Shown: positions 17,444 to 24,641 of the stretch, one piece after another
How the letters are laid out: the number at the start of each line of letters is the position of its first letter
Position numbering within the stretch: position 1 is the stretch's first letter
From: Paenibacillus sp. J2TS4
Lineage (GTDB): Bacteria; Bacillota; Bacilli; Paenibacillales; NBRC-103111
DNA: 64,000 nt
Assembly (NCBI RefSeq): GCF_018403245.1
Contig: NZ_BOSH01000009.1
Coordinates: 1-64,000 of the forward strand
Reading direction: 5' to 3'
The notes under the pieces: model-generated
Told to the model about the DNA's origin: nothing
Database searches by the model: none
The model's input: only the letters and a program-made list of their open reading frames with translations
Translations under genes and position numbers: made by a program

Positions 17444-17914
17444 ATGCGACCGACACAAACAGACCTTCATCTGTCACTTTTAGAAGCTTCCAAACAGTTA
17501 TCCACTCAAACCGTCCTGTTTCATCAGGCGATAGCTGGGCATCTTGGCCTTAACATTACAGATCATAAGTGCTTAGATTTGATTCTAAGCAAAGGAAGAG
17601 CCACTGCCGGACAGCTAGCCGAATGGACAGGACTCACCACGGGTGCTATTACAAGCGTGCTAAATCGCTTAGAAAAAGCGGGCTATATCCGCCGGACGAA
17701 GGATCCTAACGATCTCAGAGTGGTCTATGCCGAGCCGCTCTATTCGCAATTGCATACGATTAAAAAGGTATTCGCTCCGTTAAACGATGCCATGCTTGAA
17801 CTCTACTCGAAGTACAGTCAAGAGGAGTTACAGACCATACTCGATTACTTGATTCTCTCCTGTCAAACTCTTCGAAATCTTACCGATGACCTTCGTAAAC
17901 CAACTATAGAGTAA
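17444..17914 (+). CDS. MarR family transcriptional regulator
   Basis: 156 residues from ATG 17444, which has AAAGGTGG 8 bases upstream; the frame is open from 17384 but without such a site. The winged helix is visible: HKCLDLILSKGRATAGQLAE, then TGLTTGAITSVLNRLEKAGYI and the wing RTKDPNDLRVVYAEP. Divergent from the multicopper oxidase, with the palindrome 17245-17263 between the genes. Probably represses the oxidase and perhaps itself; the inducer (phenolic compound or metal stress) is unknown. A hairpin follows the stop codon. Confidence 0.88.
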   Translation: MRPTQTDLHLSLLEASKQLSTQTVLFHQAIAGHLGLNITDHKCLDLILSKGRATAGQLAEWTGLTTGAITSVLNRLEKAGYIRRTKDPNDLRVVYAEPLYSQLHTIKKVFAPLNDAMLELYSKYSQEELQTILDYLILSCQTLRNLTDDLRKPTIE

Positions 17915-17922
17915 TCAGTAAA

Positions 17923-17945
17923 GCCGATGTCGTTAAAACATCGGC
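17923..17945. terminator. Hairpin after the MarR gene
   Basis: GCCGATGT (17923-17930) / ACATCGGC (17938-17945) is a perfect 8-bp stem 8 bases after the MarR stop. No T run follows on the plus strand, so its efficiency is uncertain. Confidence 0.5.
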
Positions 17946-18110
17946 CACCTGTACTAGCATGATTGGGGCAAGTGTAATATTCTCTGGATTGCACCCCGGA
18001 AATCCGATTGCTCTCAGCGTGTTGTAGAAATACACCAGTGCATATTATAGATGACTAGTTGTTAGTCATTGAACGAATCCCCGCCTTCAATCGTGGCAGT
18101 CCAACTCATT

Positions 18111-18129
18111 TATCTTAATTATTAAGATA
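18111..18129. promoter_or_regulatory. Second exact copy of the MarR-type palindrome
   Basis: The same 19-mer as at 17245-17263; here the flanks extend it to a 23-bp palindrome (18109-18131). It lies in a 330-bp gap between the ends of two convergent genes (MarR, plus; SRPBCC protein, minus), where no promoter is expected. A further palindrome ATGACTA/TAGTCAT lies near 18050-18067. The gap has no gene I can support. Confidence 0.65.
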
Positions 18130-18244
18130 AATGACAAAAAAATGACGTATTACTGCTACAAATTTAGAACTAGTTTTAGTCCTAGACTTAGCAGGCGATG
18201 CTGAAACCTATGCCACTTTCGCACTGCAGCAAACTGTATGGAGG

Positions 18245-18676
18245 TTAACCCTTAAGGACAGCCTTCAAGCCAGCAGCTGTTTGCGGCTGCTCTTTCTTCA
18301 TCGATTGACGCATGAAAAATTCAGCTACCTTCGGAACGTTGTCAACTTGAATTGAGAAATGAACACGGCAAGATTGATCCGAGATCGGCTCAATACGATA
18401 GCTTTCTCGAAACGATTGTTTTTCATCAGGAATTGTCTCCAGCGTTAACAATTGATCCTGAATAAGCTCGGTCACGATCATGTTTTTTTCGCTCTTGAAG
18501 CCTGAGTATTTTCCACTTTCGAAATACTTGGTCCCCAACTGAGCTGTTCCTTCAGGTGTAACTCGCGCCTCCATAATGCCCTTAATCCAGGAAGGTCGCC
18601 CCTTTAAATCGATGAGGCGTGAAAAAACGATAGATGCGGGATAATCATAGATTTCGGTATATTCAAATATAAGCAT
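18245..18676 (-). CDS. SRPBCC family protein (polyketide cyclase/START-like)
   Basis: 143 residues. START/Bet v1-like lipid-binding fold of the polyketide-cyclase/SRPBCC group: YTEIYDYPASIVFSRLIDLKGRPSWIKG at the start, FRESYRIEPISDQSCRVHFSIQVD in the middle, and the long C-terminal helix EFFMRQSMKKEQ. The open frame extends to 18739, but ATG 18676 has GGAAAGGAAT upstream and starts at the domain. It follows an FAD monooxygenase and a PadR gene in the same direction. The trio looks like a tailoring or detoxification unit for an aromatic compound. Confidence 0.78.
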   Translation of the reverse strand: MLIFEYTEIYDYPASIVFSRLIDLKGRPSWIKGIMEARVTPEGTAQLGTKYFESGKYSGFKSEKNMIVTELIQDQLLTLETIPDEKQSFRESYRIEPISDQSCRVHFSIQVDNVPKVAEFFMRQSMKKEQPQTAAGLKAVLKG

Positions 18677-18710
18677 AATTATTATTCCTTTCCTTTTTGA
18701 TGTAGTTGAT

Positions 18711-20348
18711 TTAACGAAAAAGGATTGTCGACAGAGCATTGGTTAACACTTTTTCCATTTCTTCCTTATTCTCCTCTGTACCCGGTTTTCGCCAACCGAT
18801 ATACCCGTCTGGCCGCACGATAATAGCCCCTGTGGAAGTTATACCGTATGCATCAAGAAAATCGTTCCTAGGATTATTGAAATCAGCATTATGCCCATCA
18901 ACCTGATAAATATCCATCGGGAAACGTAGCGTATCTTTAACATGTTTAGCAGCCTCCACCCAGTTTTGTCCGTCTGATCCAACGAGTAAAACAAATCGAG
19001 AACCAAATAGATCTAATGAGGAAATGCTATTGCCATCACGTTCGAGAACGATGTGCGCTGCGCGGGTTCCCGGCTGTCCCTTCCATAACTCGGGCGACTG
19101 TACAATAGGAAGGTTCTTTCCGTCCGCTTCCGGTACAAATGCGCCATCTTGATAACGATACCCCATATTGACATGCAGGGTGCTAACTGTAATCCCATCC
19201 GACCCTTCATGTTCGCGCTGCTGGGAAAGCGTGACTACCTGCTCTACCGTGTAATCTGCTACGGGGCGCCGTTCAGCATCGTATGTGGTAAGCAAATCCG
19301 AACCGGCTTCACCACGTAAGACAGCTGCCAGCTTCCAGGCAAGATTCTGCGCTTCAGCGATGCCGGTATTTCCTCCCAAACCGCCGCTTGGAGGCTGAAC
19401 CCTTGCGGAATCGCCAACTAAAAAAATCCGGTCTTCTTGGAAACGATCAGCAACGCGACCAGCCATTTCCCAAGTTAGGATCTTTTTAATCGTAACAGGG
19501 ATGTCAGGAATTCCGATTGCCGCTCGAACTAATGACATACAACGTTCTTCTGGATAATCCTCAATGGTTTCCTCTTCGGGATCATATATAACATCCAACC
19601 GATATATATGCGGTCTTCTGAAAGTTCCAGGGTACAGAACAAGACTTCCGCTTACAGTATCATTGGCGAAAAAACACATATGCGCGTTTTGCCTTCTAAA
19701 CAGTTCATGAATGTCTGCATCAAAAACTATGCTGATCAGATGGAAGAGCGTACCTTCTCCGTGTTGGCCAATACCTAATTGTTTGCGGATCCCACTTTTA
19801 CTTCCATCCGCACCTACCATGTATTTGGTTCGAACACGGCGCGTATCGCCGCTAACTCGATCACGAATCAAGGCCGAGATGCCATCCTCATCCGTTTCAA
19901 ACTCGATCAACTCCGTATTATAGCGCAAATCAACACCGATTTTCTCGGCCTGTGCACGTAGAACCGGCTCAAGCAGATCTTGTGCAATGCCGTTTCCTTC
20001 AACAGGACTAGCATCCGTAAAGTAGGCACTCATGTCTTCCATCAAATTGTCAAATAATTGCCCAGCCAAGCTCTCTACAAACATAATGCCAAACTCCCGC
20101 GGAAAAGGGGGCTCTTCACGGCGAATCTCCTCATCGATCCCTGCCGAACGAAAAATTTCCATCGTTCTGGCGGTTAGGCTCGAAACGCGCGGGTGAATGG
20201 ACGTTCCTGGATGGCGCTCTACGACCAATGGCTTAATTCCCTGGCGAGCCAGAAAAAGGGAGAATGACAGGCCTATCAGACTCCCTCCAACAACGAGTAC
20301 AGGCACCGTTTCATCGAATGATGAAGACTTACTTAATCGTGTATTCAT
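18711..20348 (-). CDS. FAD-dependent aromatic monooxygenase (PheA/TfdB-type)
   Basis: About 545 residues, the size of flavoprotein hydroxylases acting on phenols and polyketides (PHBH fold). Visible: the N-terminal FAD site VPVLVVGGSLIGLSFSLFLA, the middle motif containing DG (GADGSKSGIRKQLG) and the second FAD motif IFLVGDSARVQPPSGGLGGNTG. A C-terminal thioredoxin-like domain follows (RFVLLVGSDGQNW...ITSTGAIIVRPDGYIGWR), as in polyketide hydroxylases. ATG 20348 is favoured over the upstream open frame because it starts at the domain and has AGGAAAGG upstream. Uses NAD(P)H and O2; substrate unknown. Confidence 0.88.
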   Translation of the reverse strand: MNTRLSKSSSFDETVPVLVVGGSLIGLSFSLFLARQGIKPLVVERHPGTSIHPRVSSLTARTMEIFRSAGIDEEIRREEPPFPREFGIMFVESLAGQLFDNLMEDMSAYFTDASPVEGNGIAQDLLEPVLRAQAEKIGVDLRYNTELIEFETDEDGISALIRDRVSGDTRRVRTKYMVGADGSKSGIRKQLGIGQHGEGTLFHLISIVFDADIHELFRRQNAHMCFFANDTVSGSLVLYPGTFRRPHIYRLDVIYDPEEETIEDYPEERCMSLVRAAIGIPDIPVTIKKILTWEMAGRVADRFQEDRIFLVGDSARVQPPSGGLGGNTGIAEAQNLAWKLAAVLRGEAGSDLLTTYDAERRPVADYTVEQVVTLSQQREHEGSDGITVSTLHVNMGYRYQDGAFVPEADGKNLPIVQSPELWKGQPGTRAAHIVLERDGNSISSLDLFGSRFVLLVGSDGQNWVEAAKHVKDTLRFPMDIYQVDGHNADFNNPRNDFLDAYGITSTGAIIVRPDGYIGWRKPGTEENKEEMEKVLTNALSTILFR

Positions 20349-20374
20349 TAAAAAATCAACCTTTCCTATATAAG

Positions 20375-20974
20375 TTAGTTTTCTTTCTCTCGCAGTTCTT
20401 CCATGCTCCATTTTAGCTTTTTAGCATGAATATCCTCGATGATGGATTGGATCCATTCCATTTCAGCCGCAAGTACTTTTTGTTGATATTCAGTCTCCAG
20501 TAAAAATAATCGCGGAAGATCCAACGATGCTCCTTTCTGAAACTGATCTTCAAGATGTGAAAGTGTCTTTTCAAGAGCGCTTACTCTTTGTTGGAAGAGC
20601 AATGCGACATCTTCAGGGGTTAACAATGCCAGAAAAGACACGGCAGCAGGAAACTCTAAAAACTCCTGAGCTGGTGTAGAAATCATTTTCCGGATCCATG
20701 AATAAGCAGCATTTCGACCCAGGTCCGTAATTTCATAAACAATTAAATCGGGTCTCCCTTCATTCTTTTTCTTTTCTTGGATGGCAATGGCCCCGTCTCG
20801 ATGCAAACGATCAATCGTTTGGTAAATACTCGTTCGATGACGAACGTTAATGACCTCATCTTTCCCCCTCTCTTTAATAAGCTGTTGCATACGATAAGGA
20901 TGCATAGGCTCCTCAATCAAAAAACAAAGTATGGCTAAAGCGACAGGTGATTTTTTAATCATGTTGTTTTTCAT
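20375..20974 (-). CDS. PadR family transcriptional regulator
   Basis: 199 residues starting MKNNMIKKSPVALAILCFLI. PadR winged helix: EEPMHPYRMQQLIKERGKDEVIN, then TSIYQTIDRLHRDGAIA and the wing KKNEGRPDLIVYEITDLGR; the C-terminal helices end EMEWIQSIIEDIHAKKLKWS. The frame is open to 21121, but ATG 20974 is the natural start. Its start codon is embedded in a 17-bp perfect palindrome. First gene of the operon with the FAD monooxygenase (26-base gap) and the SRPBCC protein, which it probably represses together with itself. Confidence 0.87.
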   Translation of the reverse strand: MKNNMIKKSPVALAILCFLIEEPMHPYRMQQLIKERGKDEVINVRHRTSIYQTIDRLHRDGAIAIQEKKKNEGRPDLIVYEITDLGRNAAYSWIRKMISTPAQEFLEFPAAVSFLALLTPEDVALLFQQRVSALEKTLSHLEDQFQKGASLDLPRLFLLETEYQQKVLAAEMEWIQSIIEDIHAKKLKWSMEELREKEN

Positions 20975-20990
20975 AGTAATAATATTACTA
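20974..20990. promoter_or_regulatory. Palindromic operator overlapping the PadR start codon
   Basis: TAGTAATAATATTACTA is a perfect 17-bp odd palindrome directly before and touching the ATG of the PadR gene. Binding there would block the transcript start or its leader; likely autorepression. Confidence 0.6.
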
Positions 20991-21106
20991 TTAATAATAT
21001 GACGTGTCAAGATGGACACCACATATTTTTTGATAAGCGGAGCGGTAAGGATTTCGAGCAGCCGCGATATCAGCCAAGCACATGATGCTCCGCGGAGGAG
21101 ACCTGG

Positions 21107-21326
21107 TGTATTAGGACGCATCGGATCGGCAGGGATTACGATGGGATATGGAAATACATCACGCGAGGGATCGGGGCAGAAATTGTATGCCTGGATAACG
21201 AAACGTTATCCGATTCCCGGAAGTTCAAAACGATCCAGCGACTTTGGGAAAGTCATGGAGGAGCAGTTTTTAAGTTGGCTTGTGTAAGGGGTAGAACAGA
21301 AGCGGAAGAAGAACCGACAGCGCTAA
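21107..21326 (+). pseudogene. Remnant of a serine recombinase/resolvase
   Basis: Two overlapping frames carry pieces of a resolvase catalytic domain. The first reads HRIGRDYDGIWKYITRGIGA followed by EIVCLDNETLSDSRKF, matching the DRLGR...D region of serine resolvases. After a frame change the second reads FGKVMEEQFLSWLV, a stop, then EQKRKKNRQR, matching the usual ...MEEQFLSLLSYVAEQERKKIRQRQ stretch. The catalytic serine end and the C-terminal DNA-binding part are missing. A relic of a mobile element. Confidence 0.7.
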
Positions 21327-21443
21327 ACTGTATTGATTTTCGGTAAGCTATTCGATTTGTACGGTAGAAAGCTGATTCTCACTGTCAGTTGCCGTGTTTT
21401 TCTTATCGAGCAGCCAGTATGGTCTTTTTACTTGATTTAACCA

Positions 21444-22365
21444 TTGCTCGCCATCAGTTTAAGGATCACGGTCACTTTGTATGCCATTATCGTTCAATTA
21501 GCTTTCGTACCTTCCATGAGCGGCGTTGTAACTGTGACCAGTCGAGTGGATATAAAGTTGTGTAAAAAACACACGGTTATTGATTACGATTATATTAAGC
21601 GAATGTATGTCTTTTTAAACAGCTATAGAAGGAAAATGACAACCAAGGAGTTGGCAACTGAACTTGAGGTTTCAGAAAGAACAATTCTAAGGGATATGGA
21701 CGCCTTAAGTCACGCGGGGATACCGATAACTTCGAATCGAGGGAAAGATGGAGGTTGGCGTCTGTTAGATAATTTTCGCACTCACTTAAGCGGGTTGAAC
21801 ATTGGCGATGTCAAATCGCTCTTTCTTTTCCCTTCGGAAGAATTGCTGAAAGACTTAGGATTCAATAAACAAACATTGGATACGAGACAAAAATTATTAG
21901 CCTCCATCCCTGATACTTTTCAAGAAGAGGCACAAGTGAGCTGGGAAAGAATTCATATCGACTCAGGTACTTGGCGACAAACTAAGGAAAGCGTTCATGC
22001 TCTTAAAACAGTCCAGCAAGCAGTGTGGGAAAGCAAACGGCTAACAATCGTTTATATACAGGCGAATGGAGAACAAAAGGAAAGGCTGGTTGAACCATTA
22101 GGATTGGTAGCAATAGGGAATAGGTGGTATCTTGTGGCATCAAGAAATGAGAACTGCGTAATTAAAGGGTATCACGCATACACACAGCAAAGATTGAAGA
22201 TGAAACTTTCAGTAGGCCGCTTGATTTCAATTTGGGGATTACTGGGTGCAATCCAAAGTAGAGCTTATACAAAATTTGCCCAAATTTTATGTACAAGTAG
22301 AAATACATCCGTCCATTAAGAAAAGAATTAATTTTACAGGTAAGTTTGTTCAAGTGAAAAAATAG
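21444..22365 (+). pseudogene. YafY/WYL-type regulator, frameshifted near its end
   Basis: The N-terminal HTH_11 domain (MTTKELATELEVSERTILRD) and most of the WYL domain (RLVEPLGLVAIGNRWYLVA) are in one frame. After GYHAY the frame is lost. The correct continuation RIHTAKIEDETFSRPLDFNL lies in another frame, and LPKFYVQVEIHPSIKK in the same shifted set up to the stop at 22363-22365, with a further break between. The annotated frame therefore ends in about 30 foreign residues. The true start is unclear; the family usually begins a few residues before IDYDYIKRMYVFL. Such regulators often control neighbouring enzymes; none is evident here. Confidence 0.78.
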
Positions 22366-22390
22366 AGGGTAATCGGAAAATAGTGTGGAA

Positions 22391-22412
22391 GGAGGGTTAA
22401 AAAATACCCTCC
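22391..22412. terminator. Hairpin between WYL remnant and ISL3 fragment
   Basis: GGAGGGT (22391-22397) / ACCCTCC (22406-22412), with the loop in between AT-rich; it contains the stop codon of the ISL3 fragment. Possible bidirectional terminator. Confidence 0.45.
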
Positions 22413-22880
22413 TCCATTGCCTTAGTCAGTGTGGAAAAATCAGCACCATAGATTTCTTCATACACCCATTCATAGCCAGTTAGTTCCCAATTTGGGAATT
22501 GATCAGGTAACACTTTTCCGAAAGTAACTTCAATTTTTTTGAATTTCTTTTTCTTCTTAACTTTACGATAGCCTTGTGTAAACAAAATTTTTGCTCTAAG
22601 GGCTTCGAAAGAATAACCACGACCAACATGATTCATTGTCTTAATTAAACGGTTCAAGGACTCGGTATAGGCGTTGGTAATCGGAGAATCGAAATAGTTG
22701 AATATCTCTTCTTCCCAATTATTCATTGACTTTATAAGATCTTTAAAATATGTCATTAATTCTTTAGGAACATTTGAAAGCCAGTTTTTGGTACAGTTTA
22801 TAGGCTTCATCAATTGATTCAGCTTCATAGATTTCAAAGAAATGCTCTTTGCAGTCAAATCAACGTTTTCACTTCAAATG
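22397..22880 (-). pseudogene. ISL3 family transposase, C-terminal fragment
   Basis: Only the last about 150 residues of an ISL3-type DDE transposase. NYFDSPITNAYTESLNRLIK and the following MNHVGRGYSFEALRAKIL are the family's C-terminal catalytic and signature regions (N-x-x-x-E-x-x-N). Just upstream the frame shifts: KEHFFEIYEAESIDEAYKLY lies in another frame, so the gene is broken even within the fragment. It abuts guaA, whose stop is at 22892, and marks the edge of the accessory region. Confidence 0.82.
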
Positions 22881-22891
22881 CTCTTAGTGAA

Positions 22892-24430
22892 TTATTCCCA
22901 TTCAATTGTAGCCGGAGGCTTGGAGGTAATGTCATACACGACTCGATTCACATTCTCTACCTCGTTCACGATCCGGTTGGAGATCCGTTCAAGCACATCG
23001 AAAGGAATACGCGCCCAATCCGCTGTCATGCCGTCGACAGAAGTGACCGCTCGAACGCCGACCGTATAGGAATAGGTGCGGGCATCACCCATCACTCCGA
23101 CACTCTTCATGTTGGGCAAAGCTGTAAAGTACTGCCATATTTCCCGATCAAGACCGGATTTCGCAATCTCATCGCGCAGAACCGCATCGGATTCCCGTAC
23201 GATTTTAAGCTTCTCCTCCGTTACTTCGCCCAGCACGCGAATCGCAAGCCCCGGTCCCGGGAACGGCTGACGCCATACGATGGCCGCAGGCAGGCCGCAT
23301 TCTTCCCCGACTTTGCGCACCTCATCCTTAAATAAAGCTTTCAATGGCTCGACCAGCTCGAATTTCATATCTTCTGGCAGGCCGCCGACATTATGATGGG
23401 ATTTGATCGTCTGTGCTGTCGCCGTCCCGCTCTCGATAATGTCCGTGTACAATGTGCCTTGCGCCAAAAATTCAAAATCGCCCAATTTAGCCGATTCTTC
23501 TTCAAAAACGCGAATAAACTCGGTTCCGATAATTTTCCGTTTTTGCTCAGGCTCTTCTACCCCTTGCAATTTCCCAAGAAAACGTTGGCTTGCATCGATT
23601 TTGATAACTTTCATATCGAATTTGCCGACGAACGTTTCCATCACACCATCGGCTTCTCCCTTGCGAAGAAGGCCATGATCGATAAACATACAGGTCAGTT
23701 GATCACCGATCGCCTTATGAACCAGCATAGCGACAACAGAGGAATCGACCCCTCCGCTTAACGCGCACAGCACCCTGCGATCCCCGACCTGACGACGAAT
23801 ATCGTTCACCGTTTCTTCGATGAAAGATTCCATGCTCCAATTCCCTTCACAGCCACAGATGCTGAACAGGAAGTTGCGGATCATCTCGTTGCCGGATAAC
23901 GAATGGCGTACTTCCGGATGGAACTGGACGGCATACATCCGTTTATCCGGGTGGCTCATCGCCGCAAGCGGCGCATGGTCTGTTTCCGCTTCTACGATAA
24001 ATCCGGCCGGAAGCTCGACAACCTTATCGCCATGACTCATCCAGACCACTTGTTTATGATCCAAATCCTGCAGCAAATCACTGCCTTCGCGGAATTCGAC
24101 CTCAGCCTTGCCATATTCCCGTTTATCGGCCCGCTGAACCTTGCCCCCTAGCTGGTGAGCCATCAATTGCATGCCGTAACAAATACCAAGCACCGGTATT
24201 CCCAAGTCATATATAGCCGGGTCCATATGAGGGGCATTCTCCTCATATACGCTCGAAGGGCCTCCGGACAGAACGATTCCTTTGGGAGCGAGTTCCTTTA
24301 TTTGATCTACAGTCGTATTGAACGGCAGCAATTCACTGTATACTCCCAGGTCGCGAATTCTTCTGGCAATCAATTGATTGTACTGACCGCCAAAATCAAG
24401 CACTACAATCATTTCATTCGGTTTATTCAT
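22892..24430 (-). CDS. guaA: GMP synthase (glutamine-hydrolysing)
   Basis: Converts XMP to GMP with glutamine and ATP, the last step of guanine nucleotide synthesis; cytoplasmic. Full length at 512 residues. The N-terminal class I glutamine amidotransferase has the nucleophile in GICYGMQL and the His-Glu pair in QFHPEVRHS. The PP-loop ATP pyrophosphatase motif is LSGGVDSSVVA (about residue 226). The C-terminal dimerisation domain ends KPPATIEWE, the usual terminus. The 200-base upstream region shows no purine-riboswitch core that I can recognise. It marks the shift to conserved chromosomal genes. Confidence 0.98.
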   Translation of the reverse strand: MNKPNEMIVVLDFGGQYNQLIARRIRDLGVYSELLPFNTTVDQIKELAPKGIVLSGGPSSVYEENAPHMDPAIYDLGIPVLGICYGMQLMAHQLGGKVQRADKREYGKAEVEFREGSDLLQDLDHKQVVWMSHGDKVVELPAGFIVEAETDHAPLAAMSHPDKRMYAVQFHPEVRHSLSGNEMIRNFLFSICGCEGNWSMESFIEETVNDIRRQVGDRRVLCALSGGVDSSVVAMLVHKAIGDQLTCMFIDHGLLRKGEADGVMETFVGKFDMKVIKIDASQRFLGKLQGVEEPEQKRKIIGTEFIRVFEEESAKLGDFEFLAQGTLYTDIIESGTATAQTIKSHHNVGGLPEDMKFELVEPLKALFKDEVRKVGEECGLPAAIVWRQPFPGPGLAIRVLGEVTEEKLKIVRESDAVLRDEIAKSGLDREIWQYFTALPNMKSVGVMGDARTYSYTVGVRAVTSVDGMTADWARIPFDVLERISNRIVNEVENVNRVVYDITSKPPATIEWE

Positions 24431-24641
24431 CCCGTACCTACCCTTTATCGTTTATTTCAAGCCGCAAACTGAACGGCTTGGCCTCTTCATCAATGAAGTT
24501 AATTATATATAACTTAAAAGATAGGCGTCAAGAATCCCGAAAGAATGATCAAACGAAGACAGTCCCTTCCTTACGGGAAACAGTCATGAAGTACCTTATC
24601 TTTCCGCAGGCCCACGGCATTTAGAAGGTATGAAAAGGATG
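24431..24641. other. Intergenic region between guaA and the TgpA-like gene
   Basis: About 210 bases hold the guaA leader and the 3' end of the moxR operon. A short AAGCCG/CGGCTT hairpin near 24452-24472 and a direct repeat ACAGTC around 24550-24590 are visible. I see no gene and no recognised riboswitch. Confidence 0.5.

Noticed and set aside
23393..23761. Plus-strand frames opposite guaA, hemL, the DUF58 gene and the permeases
   Set aside because: They are antisense shadows of well-supported genes, common in GC-rich coding sequence.
24431..24641. Purine riboswitch before guaA
   Set aside because: I could not find the conserved three-way-junction core; only ordinary short hairpins are present.
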